NCBI GenBank assembly: GCA_026388695.1
Contig: JAPLJH010000060.1
Span: forward strand, 1-44,686
Source of the DNA: Deltaproteobacteria bacterium
GTDB lineage: Bacteria; Desulfobacterota; Desulfobulbia; Desulfobulbales; Desulfurivibrionaceae
DNA length: 44,686 nt
Direction of reading: 5' to 3'
Below the pieces are notes generated by a model. That model ran no database searches and had not been told where the DNA came from. It saw nothing but the letters and a program-made list of their open reading frames with translations. Positions 33,359 through 43,086 of the stretch are shown one piece after another; positions within the stretch are counted from its first letter, which is position 1, and every line of letters begins with the position of its first letter. Position numbers and translations under genes: made by a program.

Positions 33359-34585
33359 TTAGAAGCGGTATTGCAGGCCGACATTAAGAAGGTGGGCTGC
33401 GGAGTTGTCGAAGTTGCCGTTGGGGTTCACGCCAGCATTGGCAACAGTGCGGCTTTCTTTGTCATCAAATAGGTATGCCGCACCAACCTGAAGTTTCTCG
33501 TTGACCTGGTATCGTGCGCCGACGGAGTAGATTTTTGCATTGGAGTCAGGCAGCTCAAATCCCAGGGTTTGGTCTGGGACCGGTGTTTTGTCGACGGCAA
33601 ACCCGGCCATGACGGTCCATTGGGAGTTGAGTTTGTGGGTTAAGCCGATGCGGTAGGCCTCGGAGTTGGTCCAGTTTTTGGCCTTTGGAGTGTCAAATAC
33701 GGCGGTTAAGATAGGATGTAGCGTGGTGTTATAATTAAAGTCCAGTTGATCGTATGCATTCCAAAAGGTCTTGTCATAGGTGAACTCGGCAGTAGTCATG
33801 CCACTGTTGCAGGTATAGGCGGCTGCCAAGGTTAGTACCGCAGGGGCGGGGACAGATACGGCGGCGAAGTTATCATATAATTGAGTTCCGTTCAAAGAAA
33901 GTTTGGCATTACCCTCAATGTCCAGATCAATTTTTGAGCGGTAGGTGGCGGCCAGGGAGATGTTGTCGACGGGCCGGTAGGTCACTGCCAGATTGTATCC
34001 GTACTCGGTGGTGTCGCCTTCCATGTCTCGAGCAACGGTAACGCCGACGTTTCCGTTACTCTTCACCACTCCTTCGGCATAGAGAACCCGCACCCCGCCG
34101 CCGATGGAGAGTTTGTCGTTGATCTTGTAAGAAACAGTGGGGTTGAGTTCGTAGGTCTTCAGGGTGAACTCCTCCGCTGTTGTCTTCGGAAAGGAGTTGT
34201 CCCAACGTTTTGAAAGGCCATACGGATTTACCACGGAAAGGCCAAAGCGGAAGTTGTTGTACTCCGGGGAAACGATATGCAGGTTGGGCATGACGAAGTC
34301 TTCTGTCCTGGAGCCGCTGTTGCGGGAGGCAAGGGTGTTGTCCGTATATTCGATGCTGGTCAGGTTGATCCAGGTAATGCTTGCATCGGTCTGCCATTTG
34401 TTTTCCAACCAGCTCATATTGGCCGGGTTGTAATAACTGGCATCGGCGCTCGGAGTATTGGCGACATACGCCGCGCTCAGGGCGGTGGCATTGAGGGATT
34501 GTTCCGGGATCCGATAGCCCGAAGCAAAGGCAGGGCCAGCGGCTAGGATTCCGGTCAGGGCTACAACAGCGATTTTCTTTTTCAT
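33359..34585 (-). CDS. fadL: OmpP1/FadL-family outer membrane protein
   Basis: The 408-residue protein has a signal peptide (MKKKIAVVALTGILAAGPAFA) and a mature N-terminus SGYRIPEQS, the typical FadL start. The following NATALSAAYVANTPSADASYYNPA matches the FadL plug region in shortened form, and the C-terminus LNVGLQYRF is the beta-barrel assembly signal ending in Phe. FadL proteins let hydrophobic compounds such as long-chain fatty acids or aromatics diffuse across the outer membrane. It lies 30 bases after an acyl-CoA synthetase gene, which supports uptake plus activation. Substrate is inferred. Confidence 0.9.
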   Translation of the reverse strand: MKKKIAVVALTGILAAGPAFASGYRIPEQSLNATALSAAYVANTPSADASYYNPANMSWLENKWQTDASITWINLTSIEYTDNTLASRNSGSRTEDFVMPNLHIVSPEYNNFRFGLSVVNPYGLSKRWDNSFPKTTAEEFTLKTYELNPTVSYKINDKLSIGGGVRVLYAEGVVKSNGNVGVTVARDMEGDTTEYGYNLAVTYRPVDNISLAATYRSKIDLDIEGNAKLSLNGTQLYDNFAAVSVPAPAVLTLAAAYTCNSGMTTAEFTYDKTFWNAYDQLDFNYNTTLHPILTAVFDTPKAKNWTNSEAYRIGLTHKLNSQWTVMAGFAVDKTPVPDQTLGFELPDSNAKIYSVGARYQVNEKLQVGAAYLFDDKESRTVANAGVNPNGNFDNSAAHLLNVGLQYRF

Positions 34586-34615
34586 CTCCTCTCTCCTTTT
34601 TTCGTGTTCATCAGA

Positions 34616-36301
34616 TCAGGGGGTATTGGTGTAGAGATAGCGTTTTATTTTATGGGTCGCGGTTTTGGTGAATGGCTCGCGGTGTTCGCTTACTTGGGCA
34701 AGCTGCGCGTACATGGGCAACTGCTGGTTCACCTGCCCTTTGATCTCTGTGAGAATCTCGGCGATATGTTCCAGCTGCCGGGCCTGGTCTTTGCCTCGGG
34801 TTTCTGCGTCGATCAGCTCGTAATCGAGATAGACCAGGGCTTCCAGGCGGTTATTGCCTTCGCGCACCAGCGATTCTACCACATGCTGGAAGGAATTGAT
34901 CTTTTCTTCGATGGTCTCGGGGTAGATGTTCTCGCCGTGGGAAAGGACAATCACGCTCTTGGAACGGCCCTTGATAACGAGATTGCCCTGGGCGTCGAGA
35001 TAGCCGAGATCACCGGTGGACAGCCAGCCCTCCGGGTTGAGGACCTCTGCGGTCGCCTCGGGATTGCCGCGGTACCCCTGCATCACATTGGGGCCTTTGA
35101 CCAAGATTTCGCCCAAGCCCGTTTCAGGGTTAGGCTTGTCGATCTGGACCTCCACATCGCGCACTGGTTTGCCTGCCGAGCCCAGGGCGATATTCGGGTC
35201 GCCGCATGGTCCGGCGCTGACCAGGGGCGAGGCCTCGGTCAGACCGTAGCCGACCAGGTAGGGGAATCCTGCCTCGGCTAGAAAGCGCTCCACCTCGATG
35301 TTGAGGGCGGCTCCGCCGATGGCGAGCAGTTTCAGCTTACCCCCGAAAAATATATGTAATTTTTGGCCGATTTTTTGCAGAATCTTCCGGCGGACCAGGG
35401 GCAGCTTCATGGCTGCCCGCATGAGAACATTGGCGGTGATGACTGGGAGAACCTTCTTTTTGTAGATCTTTTCCATGACCATGGGCACCAGGCACATGAT
35501 GGTGGGCTGTTCTTGTTTGCATATCCGTCCAAGGACTGTGGGAGTCGGAGTCTTGCCTGCATAGACGATGTGGGAGCCAGTGGCCAAAGGCACCAGGAAA
35601 CTGGTGGAAAATTCATAGGCGTGGGACATGGGCAGGATGGAAAGGAAGGTCCAGCCATGTACCGGCTCATCGGGAAAGATGGCCAGGGTGGACCGAACAT
35701 TGCTGATGAAATTTTTGTGGCTTAGCATTACGGCCTTGGCGTGGCCCGAGGTCCCGGAGGTATAGATGATCGAGGCGATGTCATCCGGGTCGGCCAGGTC
35801 TGCTGCCAGGTTTTTTTTCTTTTCCGGCAGATCCACGGCATTGGCAAGAAATTGGCTGAAGGGGAGGGTGGCCACGAGGTTGTTCTGGTCGGTGGCGTCA
35901 TCCAGGGCGATTATGGTTTTGAGTCTGTTGCCAGGAAGCTCGTAAAGTTTTTCCAGCTGGCGCTGGGTGGTGAAGAGAATCTTTGCCCCAGCCTCATCCA
36001 GAATGTGCTTGACGTCGGCCTCCGGGAAATCGGGGAGAATCGGGACGGCGATCGCCCCCAGGCGGACGATGCCGAAATAGGCCATGCCCCACTGGGGGGA
36101 GTTGTCTGCGAGAATCGCCACTCGGTCGCCTTTTTTTATGCCGTGCTCCCTGAGTAGGACCGCGACCGCTAGAGCTTTTTGGTGGAACTCCCCATAAAGC
36201 ATAGGCGGTTGAAAGGCGAAACCCACTGCGGGTCGGTCGCCGAAGGACCTGGCGCTTTCCTCCAGGAGCAGGTTTAAGGTTGTGATGATGGCGGAGATCA
36301 T
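34616..36301 (-). CDS. Long-chain fatty acid-CoA ligase (AMP-forming)
   Basis: The 561-residue protein belongs to the adenylate-forming superfamily. IIYTSGTSGHAKAVMLSHKN near residue 185 is the P-loop. YGLTEASPLVSAG near 350 is the ATP/AMP motif, and STGDLGYLDAQGNLVIKGRSK is the hinge. The C-terminal catalytic lysine is in TATHKIKRYLY. The enzyme activates fatty acids to acyl-CoA via acyl-AMP. It precedes fadL by 30 bases, as expected for coupled uptake and activation. The ATG at 36301 gives the normal N-terminus; the ribosome binding site is weak. Confidence 0.92.
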   Translation of the reverse strand: MISAIITTLNLLLEESARSFGDRPAVGFAFQPPMLYGEFHQKALAVAVLLREHGIKKGDRVAILADNSPQWGMAYFGIVRLGAIAVPILPDFPEADVKHILDEAGAKILFTTQRQLEKLYELPGNRLKTIIALDDATDQNNLVATLPFSQFLANAVDLPEKKKNLAADLADPDDIASIIYTSGTSGHAKAVMLSHKNFISNVRSTLAIFPDEPVHGWTFLSILPMSHAYEFSTSFLVPLATGSHIVYAGKTPTPTVLGRICKQEQPTIMCLVPMVMEKIYKKKVLPVITANVLMRAAMKLPLVRRKILQKIGQKLHIFFGGKLKLLAIGGAALNIEVERFLAEAGFPYLVGYGLTEASPLVSAGPCGDPNIALGSAGKPVRDVEVQIDKPNPETGLGEILVKGPNVMQGYRGNPEATAEVLNPEGWLSTGDLGYLDAQGNLVIKGRSKSVIVLSHGENIYPETIEEKINSFQHVVESLVREGNNRLEALVYLDYELIDAETRGKDQARQLEHIAEILTEIKGQVNQQLPMYAQLAQVSEHREPFTKTATHKIKRYLYTNTP

Positions 36302-36340
36302 GGTTGTTGTATGGCGATTATTTTTTTGTTTGAATTGCGT

Positions 36341-36359
36341 AAAAAAAGTCGCGATTACA
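36341..36359. repeat. Second copy of the AAAAAAAGTCGCGATTACA element
   Basis: These 19 bases match 31785-31803 exactly. The left arm here is imperfect (GAATTGCG), so the inverted repeat is weaker than at 31773-31805. It lies in the leader of the acyl-CoA synthetase gene, about 40 bases before its start. Confidence 0.65.
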
Positions 36360-36449
36360 GCAGGAAGCACCGCGACCGGCGACGGTTGGCATACTTTACT
36401 TTTCGATTTCGGAATCTCGCTGGCTCGCTTACCTGTGTCGCGGACCTAT

Positions 36450-36473
36450 GCGGATGGGTCTAGGCTCATCCGC
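36450..36473 (-). other. Stem-loop just after the hybrid kinase gene
   Basis: GCGGATG (36450-36456) and CATCCGC (36467-36473) form a seven-base stem with a ten-base loop, 17 bases beyond the kinase stop. There is no T-run after it on the minus strand, so it is not a standard terminator. It could stabilise the transcript end. Confidence 0.35.
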
Positions 36474-36489
36474 TGACTGCTTTCCCTTT

Positions 36490-39477
36490 TTACGAGACCA
36501 GCAATTTTTCCAGCGTCTGGTACAGACGCTCCATTTCCACGGGTTTGGTCAGATACTCATCCATGCCGGCTGCAAGGCATTTTTCCCGGTCGCCTTTTAT
36601 GGCGTTGGCGGTGAGAGCGATAATGGGCAGGTCAAGCCGCAGGGTCTGGCGGATGGCTCTGGTCGCTTCCAGCCCGTCCATCACAGGCATCATGACATCC
36701 ATCAGCACTGCGTCATAGGTTTTTCCTTGCAGGGCGACAAGCGCCTCCTGACCGTTGCCCGCTATATCAACCAGAATGCCAACTCTTGTCAAGAGTTGAC
36801 TTGCCACCATCTGGTTTGTCAGGTTGTCCTCCACCACCAGCACCTGTTTGCCAGCCAGGGCCATGAACTGTTTTTTGTCGCTTTCCGGCGGAGGCGAAAG
36901 AGGGTTGGGTGGTGTGGTTGTTGTTCCAAGGCAGGCGGCAATTGTTTCGTACAGGTATGATTGTTTTATCGGCTTGCTTAGGAGGCTGACCCTAGGGCAG
37001 CCCTTGAGGTCTTTAAAGGTTGTTTCCGTATCGAGCGGAGTGAGGATAATGACCGGAGTTGCGAGTTCGTCCGGGTGGTTGGCTCCCCATTTTTTCAGGA
37101 AGATGGGCAGATCGAGTCCGGCCAGGGAGCTGTCAAGGATAAGGATGGCATGATCATGGGTTGGTTGGGCCATGGGCAGGTGTGCGCCGTCTGTTGCCAA
37201 AAACGGGACGGGTTCGGGTCGGCAACCGAAAGCGGTGAGCATCTCCAGCAAGGTTTCCCGCAGGGCAGGATGATCGGTCGCCACCAGAACTTTGGCGCCG
37301 GAAACGGAGGTCGGAAGAGTGAGAGGCTGTTGTTTCTCCGAAGGTTGCAGTTGGACGCTGATGGTGAAGTGGAAGGTACTGCCTTTGCCTGGCTCGCTTT
37401 CGGCGTTGATTTCTCCGCCCATCAGGGTGACCAACTGCCTGCTGATGGCAAGACCAAGGCCGGTTCCTCCGTATAGCCGTGAGGTTGAGCTGTCTGCCTG
37501 GGTGTATTCGCCGAAGAGTTGCCTGATCTGATCATGGTTGATCCCGCTGCCGGTATCTCGCACGAAAAAATGCAGTATTGCCTTGTCATCGTTTTGTTTT
37601 TCACAGTGCGCTGTGATGGCGACCTCGCCTTTCTCCGTAAATTTGATGGCGTTGTTGACAAGATTGATCAGAATCTGCCGTAGGCGGAGGGCGTCCCCCA
37701 TCATGCCACAGGGCGGATTGTCGTGCACGATGAGCAGTAACTCAAGGCCCTTGTCGGCAGCTTGCTTGCCGAACAGGTCCGCAAGGCTCTCCACGGTTTC
37801 CCGCAGATCAAAATTGACGCATTCGAGATCAAGGCGTCCGGCTTCGATCTTTGAGAAATCGAGGATGTCATTGATCAGGGTAAGCAGCGCCTTGCCTGAG
37901 TCCTGGATAATGGAGAGATACTGTTGCAGCTTTGCTGTTTCCGCCATTTTTGCCGCCATGTTCGCCATGCCGAGGATGGCGTTCATCGGGGTGCGGATCT
38001 CGTGGCTCATGGAGGCGAGAAACTGGGATTTCGCCTTGCTGGCCGCATCTGCCCGTGCCTCCGCTTTTTGCCGTTTCTCGGCTTCCTTGGCAAGGTATTC
38101 ATTGGCCCGACTCAGGTCTGCCGTGCGATCTTTAACCAAGGTCTCCAGGGAGTTTTTAAACTGTTCCAGGTCGTGGAAGGATTTTTCCAGCTCGCTGTGG
38201 GCTTCTTCGAGCTGCTTGGCATAGACGGTCTGCATCTGTTCCTTGTCCTGTTTCATGAGCTGGAAACGATCGGCGAGCCCCATGGACAGCAAAATAACCT
38301 CCCAGGCCGAACCGATCTGGATGCCCCAGTGGGTAATGAAGGTGTGGGGCAGGAGACCGAAGGTTTTTAGGGCATACACCGTTACCCCCAGCATGGAAAC
38401 AGACCAGGCCAGGAAATAATAACGGGCTGGCCGGTAGCCTTTGATCATGCAGATAAAACCCGCAACGATCAGGGCAACTACGGTCAGGCTCATCAGGGTA
38501 GCCAGGCGGATGCTCAGATTGTAGCCGACAAAAAAAGTCAGGCCTGCGCCAATTATGGAAAGGACTAGGCCTGCCCGGAGAATGCCATCAATTCTGGGGA
38601 CGTTTCTTGCTGTTTCGAGAATGTTCCGTGTGAACTGGGTGGCGAAGATGTAAGCGAGGAAAATAAACAAGGGTGTGCAGTTATTGGCCCACCATATCTG
38701 GTTGGGCCAGAAATACTGGAAAGCCATGCCATTGAGGCTCAACTGGAACAGCATGTAAGTGAAGACAAAAAGGACGTAGTAGAGATAGGTGCTGTCCTTG
38801 AGGCCAAGGTAGATGAAAAAATTGTAGAGCATCATGACCAGCAGGATGCCGTAATAAATGCCCAGCAGGGTCTGTTCCAGGCTGATTTCTCCGGCCAAAC
38901 AGGCAGGGGAATGCAGGGTGAGCGGCAGGTTCAGGGAGCTGGTCGTCTCGCAGCGGAGGTACAGGGTTTTTTGCTCGCCGGGTGCAAGCCTGACCGGGAA
39001 GATGTTGTTTTTGTGCTGGATGGTCCTTTGGGTGAAAGGAAGGCTGTCTCCTGCCTTGCAAACAGTAAAGGTGCCGGTGTTGGTGGGGGTATACAAATCC
39101 AGATGGTCAAGAAGAGGGTATTTTGCCTCGAGAAAGTATTCCACGGAATTTGGTAGGCTGTTTTTTACGGTAAAACGAGCCCAGACAGCCGAAGTGGTAA
39201 AGCCGAAGCTGGGGGTGTCGGAGGTCGAGGGAGTAAATCTGGACTCGGCTTGCCCTGAAACAATGTCGGTGATCGTCAGATTTTTGCTTGAATCTTCAAA
39301 CAGTTCGAGATGCCTCGCCAGGGAATATGAGCCTTGTTCCGGGGCAAGAATCACCGGCACAGGCATGGCCCGGACAGCGGTCGGAGTCATCAGAAGGCAA
39401 AAAAGAGTGAAGGCCAGGCGGCAACACACCTTATGTGATCTGGTGCGTATGGGGATTTTGCGTGTGCATGACAGCAT
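36490..39477 (-). CDS. 7TMR-DISM hybrid histidine kinase with two receivers
   Basis: The protein has 995 residues from the ATG at 39477. A signal-peptide-like N-terminus is followed by a periplasmic 7TMR-DISMED2-type domain (about 40-190) and seven transmembrane helices (about 200-405). A coiled coil runs from 410 to 485, HisKA has His492 ([10 protein letters not shown]), and HATPase spans 600-715 ([17 protein letters not shown]). Receiver 1 is at 728-855 and receiver 2 at 877-993 with Asp927 (VLMDVMMP). Receiver 1 has ILILDSSL at Asp782 but lacks the paired acidic pocket, so it may be partly degenerate. It should sense a periplasmic ligand, probably a carbohydrate. It diverges from a cytochrome gene. 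Confidence 0.9.
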   Translation of the reverse strand: MLSCTRKIPIRTRSHKVCCRLAFTLFCLLMTPTAVRAMPVPVILAPEQGSYSLARHLELFEDSSKNLTITDIVSGQAESRFTPSTSDTPSFGFTTSAVWARFTVKNSLPNSVEYFLEAKYPLLDHLDLYTPTNTGTFTVCKAGDSLPFTQRTIQHKNNIFPVRLAPGEQKTLYLRCETTSSLNLPLTLHSPACLAGEISLEQTLLGIYYGILLVMMLYNFFIYLGLKDSTYLYYVLFVFTYMLFQLSLNGMAFQYFWPNQIWWANNCTPLFIFLAYIFATQFTRNILETARNVPRIDGILRAGLVLSIIGAGLTFFVGYNLSIRLATLMSLTVVALIVAGFICMIKGYRPARYYFLAWSVSMLGVTVYALKTFGLLPHTFITHWGIQIGSAWEVILLSMGLADRFQLMKQDKEQMQTVYAKQLEEAHSELEKSFHDLEQFKNSLETLVKDRTADLSRANEYLAKEAEKRQKAEARADAASKAKSQFLASMSHEIRTPMNAILGMANMAAKMAETAKLQQYLSIIQDSGKALLTLINDILDFSKIEAGRLDLECVNFDLRETVESLADLFGKQAADKGLELLLIVHDNPPCGMMGDALRLRQILINLVNNAIKFTEKGEVAITAHCEKQNDDKAILHFFVRDTGSGINHDQIRQLFGEYTQADSSTSRLYGGTGLGLAISRQLVTLMGGEINAESEPGKGSTFHFTISVQLQPSEKQQPLTLPTSVSGAKVLVATDHPALRETLLEMLTAFGCRPEPVPFLATDGAHLPMAQPTHDHAILILDSSLAGLDLPIFLKKWGANHPDELATPVIILTPLDTETTFKDLKGCPRVSLLSKPIKQSYLYETIAACLGTTTTPPNPLSPPPESDKKQFMALAGKQVLVVEDNLTNQMVASQLLTRVGILVDIAGNGQEALVALQGKTYDAVLMDVMMPVMDGLEATRAIRQTLRLDLPIIALTANAIKGDREKCLAAGMDEYLTKPVEMERLYQTLEKLLVS

Positions 39478-39757
39478 GATTATTGGCCTTGTTTTTCCGT
39501 GGTCCAAGAGAGAGTGTAAAGAATACGTTCAGTATAAACATAAAAAACAAGGCAAAAACAATATCTTTATTGAGTTTTATCAGCTGGTTAATAAATGCGG
39601 TTGTTTCTGGATGCAACTGGGGGTGAGGAAACAGCGGGGAAGATGGAGGCGGCACAATAATTATGGGTGAATTATGCCACATAGTGGTAGAATTCTAGTG
39701 TATGAGAATGTGGGCAACCGTCCGAATTGTTTCAAATGCAATGCAGGAGGTTACAAG

Positions 39758-40165
39758 ATGAAAGAAAAAATAGCAGTCGTTGTCATGGCGGCAGCATTCT
39801 TGGTCTTGCTGTCTCAGGGGTTGGTTCTAGCCGAAGATGGAGGAGAGGCGGCCTACCGTTTTGATCCGTTTATCCAGTCCAGCCGGGCTCTTGAGTATAA
39901 GAATCTCTGGGCCGGGTACAACCTCTTTAAGGGCAACTGCAAGAGTTGTCACTTCAGGGGAAACGATAAGGGCGCCCAGTTTCTGTCTACAGATTCGCGG
40001 ACCATGCGGGGCTGGAACGCGCTTTTTTACAAAAAAAACGTGCGCTGCGCCAGGGAAGGTTCTTGGGCCAAGCTTTCCCCGGAAGATCTGCTGGTTATAA
40101 ACGATTATCTCTACAGCAATGCCTATGACACCTGGGATCCAAATACTTCCAAAAGCTGCGGCTGA
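39758..40165 (+). CDS. Periplasmic monoheme c-type cytochrome
   Basis: The 135-residue protein has a signal peptide (MKEKIAVVVMAAAFLVLLSQ, cleaved near LAEDG) and a single heme-binding CKSCH motif near residue 70 in YNLFKGNCKSCHFRG. WAKLSPEDLLVINDYLYSNAYD is the C-terminal helix typical of small cytochromes c. The gene is monocistronic, with AGGAGG seven bases before the ATG. It is divergent from the hybrid kinase gene across 280 bases. An axial methionine is not obvious apart from M in TMRGW, so the ligation is uncertain. Confidence 0.88.
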   Translation: MKEKIAVVVMAAAFLVLLSQGLVLAEDGGEAAYRFDPFIQSSRALEYKNLWAGYNLFKGNCKSCHFRGNDKGAQFLSTDSRTMRGWNALFYKKNVRCAREGSWAKLSPEDLLVINDYLYSNAYDTWDPNTSKSCG

Positions 40166-40202
40166 TAAGCCTCGGCTGCTCCCGGTCCGGGGGCGATAAC
40201 AA

Positions 40203-40691
40203 TCAGATTCTGGTGAAGTTCCAGCTCAGCGGCTGGCCGTCTTTGTAAGGGAGATGGCCATGGAAGATGCGGGGGTCGGAGTCAAAAACCAGAGGCAAAA
40301 AATAGCGGTCTCCTTCCCACATCGGCAGGAGATGCAGACGATCAATGGGGTGCCAGGCGAGCGCCCCTTCTTCATTTGTGGGGAAGGGGGTGCCGTGGAA
40401 GCAGTCGATCCGGAAGATAAATCCCAGCCAGTCCTCCCCGTGCGGCCCGAATCCGGGCCAGTTGATGGTTCCACGCAGCAGAATTTTGTTGCAGTCGATC
40501 CCGGCTTCTTCCTTGATTTCTCGGGTCATGCAGGTAAGAACATCTTCGTCTGGCCGCATTTTGCCGCCAAGGCCGTTGTACTTGCCCAGGTGGGCGTCGG
40601 TCGGCCGGGCATTGCGATGGACAAGAAGGGTCTGGGTCCGGTCTGGCGAGAGAATGTAGCCCAGGGTACCGATGATGGGGGTGTAAGTCAT
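40203..40691 (-). CDS. Nudix hydrolase (MutT/MTH1-like)
   Basis: The 162-residue protein has the Nudix box GGKMRPDEDVLTCMTREIKE followed by EAGI at about residues 42-65, fitting G-x5-E-x7-REUxEExGU. LLVHRNARPTDAHLGKYNGLG precedes it, as in 8-oxo-dGTP diphosphatases of the MTH1 type. WPGFGPHGEDWLGFIFR follows and resembles the family's nucleotide pocket. It probably hydrolyses oxidised or non-canonical nucleoside triphosphates. It is convergent with the cytochrome gene and stands alone. A role as another nucleotide-sugar or NAD pyrophosphatase is less likely. Confidence 0.9.
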   Translation of the reverse strand: MTYTPIIGTLGYILSPDRTQTLLVHRNARPTDAHLGKYNGLGGKMRPDEDVLTCMTREIKEEAGIDCNKILLRGTINWPGFGPHGEDWLGFIFRIDCFHGTPFPTNEEGALAWHPIDRLHLLPMWEGDRYFLPLVFDSDPRIFHGHLPYKDGQPLSWNFTRI

Positions 40692-40960
40692 GAGCGTCCT
40701 GCGTCGGGAATAGCTAAAAGGTTTTTAATATAGTTTCTTTCAAAATTTGACATGATTATATACCATGATTCCTGGTAGGAAAATAGGTGCGGTCAGGCGG
40801 GGCCTGCTCATAGCTTTTGCCTTAAGCCGTTGCGGAAAAATAACGTGGGCATTTCTTATGGCCAGAACGGCAGCAGCGCCAGCGGCGTAAGGAGCCGTAA
40901 GGGAACGGCCAGAATTGTACAGGTTATTTTTTAAACGGCTCCTAAAATATCGGAGTGAAA

Positions 40961-41953
40961 ATGGCAATCCTTATTGTTGACGATATTCCTGTAAACCTGA
41001 TGCTGCTTGAGGAAATGCTGCAGCAGGAGGGGTATTCGGATATTTATTGTGTCAGAAGCGGCCAAGAGGCCCTGGAAATGCTTGCCTCAACCGAGGAGGC
41101 CGAGGCGGAGGAGAAAAGGGTCGACCTCATCCTCATGGATGTCATGATGCCAGGTATGGACGGGATCGAGGCCTGCCAGCGGATAAAGGCGCAGGATGGA
41201 TTGCGGGATATTCCGGTGATCATGGTCACGATCCGTGATGACGATGAGGCGCTGGCCCAGGCCTTTGCCATGGGGGCGACAGACTATATCATCAAACCGG
41301 TCAAGGAGATTGAGCTGCTGGCCAGGGTTCGTGCCGCCCTGAGGCTGAAGCGGGAAACCGATCGACGCAAGGCGCGGGAGCAGGAGCTGGTCGAGCTTAC
41401 CCGCCAACTGGACACCATGAACCGTCGCCTGATGCACATGGTGCCGCGCGATAGCCTAACCGAGGTGGGCAATCGCCGTTATTTTGACGAAATCTTGGGC
41501 AGAGAATGGAATCGGGCCAGGCGGGAAGCGGTGCCGCTTTCCCTGCTCATGGTGGATCTTGATGATTTTAAAAAATTTAATGAGGCTCATGGCCGGGACA
41601 AGGGAGACGAATGCCTGCGGAAGGTGGCCGACATCTTGCGTTGTGTCCTCAAGCGGGCTGGAGATACCGTGGTCCGTTATGGCGGCGAGGAGTTTGCCGC
41701 CATCCTACCCAACACCCCCAATGGGGGCGCCCTGGTCGTGGCCCATGAATTCATGGAGCAGTTGGCTGCGTTGAATATCAGCTGCGGCGGGGCGTTAATA
41801 GGGGTGAGCCTGACGGCGAGTATCGGTTTGGCAACGGCCGAACCGTGTCGCGGTTCGGATATGCAGGGGCTGGTAATTGCGGCGGAGGGGGCGCACTACC
41901 TGGCCAAGGGTGAAGGGGGCAACCGGATCAAGGTGGCCCTTGATTGTCAGTAA
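40961..41953 (+). CDS. Response regulator diguanylate cyclase (REC-GGEEF)
   Basis: The 330-residue protein has a receiver domain at residues 2-120 with the acidic pair VDD, phospho-acceptor Asp60 (LILMDVMMPGMDG) and Lys112 (IIKPV). A linker helix leads to a GGDEF domain at 160-325 with active-site GGEEF at 241-245. The RAGD inhibition site at 232-235 is spaced five residues before it. The arrangement matches WspR/PleD-type cyclases. I use ATG 40961 because GGAG lies five bases upstream; a GTG six bases earlier is possible. The histidine kinase gene that follows after 24 bases is a plausible partner. Confidence 0.93.
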   Translation: MAILIVDDIPVNLMLLEEMLQQEGYSDIYCVRSGQEALEMLASTEEAEAEEKRVDLILMDVMMPGMDGIEACQRIKAQDGLRDIPVIMVTIRDDDEALAQAFAMGATDYIIKPVKEIELLARVRAALRLKRETDRRKAREQELVELTRQLDTMNRRLMHMVPRDSLTEVGNRRYFDEILGREWNRARREAVPLSLLMVDLDDFKKFNEAHGRDKGDECLRKVADILRCVLKRAGDTVVRYGGEEFAAILPNTPNGGALVVAHEFMEQLAALNISCGGALIGVSLTASIGLATAEPCRGSDMQGLVIAAEGAHYLAKGEGGNRIKVALDCQ

Positions 41954-41977
41954 TTCGTAATAGGGGTCTAGTTTTTT

Positions 41978-43081
41978 GTGATCCATGATTTGGTAGGGGA
42001 TATGGCAGAAGAAACGGCGGCAGAGACGCAGAAGCATCTTCTCATTCTTAAGAACGCGGTTGAAAATACCAACGAGGCTTTTGTCACCATCGATGAAAGC
42101 TCCACGGTGATTTTTTTCAACAAGGCGGCGGAGAGGATGTTCGGCTATGATCGGGCGGAGGTTCTCGGCCAGAATCTGATGAAGATTTTGACCCCCATGT
42201 GCCGGGCCGGACATGAGCTGGCAGTGGCACGTTACGTCCGAACCGGGGAGGCAACCTTGATAGGGCACGAGACGGAATTGACGGTGGCCAGTAAAAACGG
42301 GGAGACCTTTCCTGCCTCCATCTCTTTTTCCGTGGCAGATATTGAGGGGCAGCTCTATTTTACCGGTCTGGTCAGAGATCTCTCCGACACCAGAAATCTG
42401 GAGGATCGTCTTGCCCAAAACGAGCGGTTGGCCGCGCTGGGGCAGACCGTGGCCGAGATCAACCACGAAATAAAAAACCCGCTGATCATGATTGGCGGGT
42501 TTGCCCGCCAGCTATTGAAGAAGGCAACGGAGGAGAAAGACAGAGCCAAGCTGACCATTATCGTCGATGAGGTCACCCGCCTGGAGCATCTGCTTGCGGG
42601 TCTCAAGGAGTTGTACAAGCCACCGCAGCTCAATCTGGTGGGAATCTCCCTGAATGAACTTCTCGAAGAGGTCGTTGATCTCGCGCATTCCTATTCCGGC
42701 GGCAAGGGGATTGACATCCATTTTGCGCCTGGCACCGATGTTGTGGTCGAGGTGGACCGGGAGAAGATGAAGCAGGTGTTGCTGAATCTGGTGAAGAATG
42801 GGATTGAAGCGACTCCGTCGGGGGGGAAGGTCGTGGTCAGCACCAGGGTGCAGGAGCATCTGGTGGAGGTTGACGTGACGGACACCGGGGAGGGGATTCC
42901 CGAGGAGATTAAAAAAAGAATCTTCCTGCCTTTCTTTACCACGAAAGAGCAGGGAACCGGCCTGGGTCTTTGCATCTCCAAAAGGATTATCGAGGACCAC
43001 CCCGGTTGCTCGTTTCACCTAGACAGCGAGGAAGGCAAGGGCACTGTCGCCACCATCGGTCTCCGCCGCAGTAAGTTGTAG
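41978..43081 (+). CDS. PAS-domain histidine kinase
   Basis: The soluble 367-residue protein has a PAS domain at about residues 22-140 (NEAFVTIDESSTVIFFNKAA). HisKA has His163 (INHEIKNPLIMIGG) and the HATPase domain spans 255-365 with Asn274 (LLNLVKNGIEA), DTGEGIP and GTGLGLCIS. It has no transmembrane segment, so a cytoplasmic signal is sensed. A GTG at 41978 gives the longest frame; the in-frame ATG at 42002 is equally possible. It follows the REC-GGEEF gene by 24 bases and probably controls it. The His-kinase/diguanylate cyclase partnership is inferred from adjacency. Confidence 0.88.
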   Translation: MIHDLVGDMAEETAAETQKHLLILKNAVENTNEAFVTIDESSTVIFFNKAAERMFGYDRAEVLGQNLMKILTPMCRAGHELAVARYVRTGEATLIGHETELTVASKNGETFPASISFSVADIEGQLYFTGLVRDLSDTRNLEDRLAQNERLAALGQTVAEINHEIKNPLIMIGGFARQLLKKATEEKDRAKLTIIVDEVTRLEHLLAGLKELYKPPQLNLVGISLNELLEEVVDLAHSYSGGKGIDIHFAPGTDVVVEVDREKMKQVLLNLVKNGIEATPSGGKVVVSTRVQEHLVEVDVTDTGEGIPEEIKKRIFLPFFTTKEQGTGLGLCISKRIIEDHPGCSFHLDSEEGKGTVATIGLRRSKL

Positions 43082-43086
43082 TATCC

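Noticed and set aside
40692-40960. Gap before the REC-GGEEF gene checked for a tRNA or riboswitch
   Set aside because: It has some G/C-rich inverted pieces but no tRNA cloverleaf or known riboswitch core.
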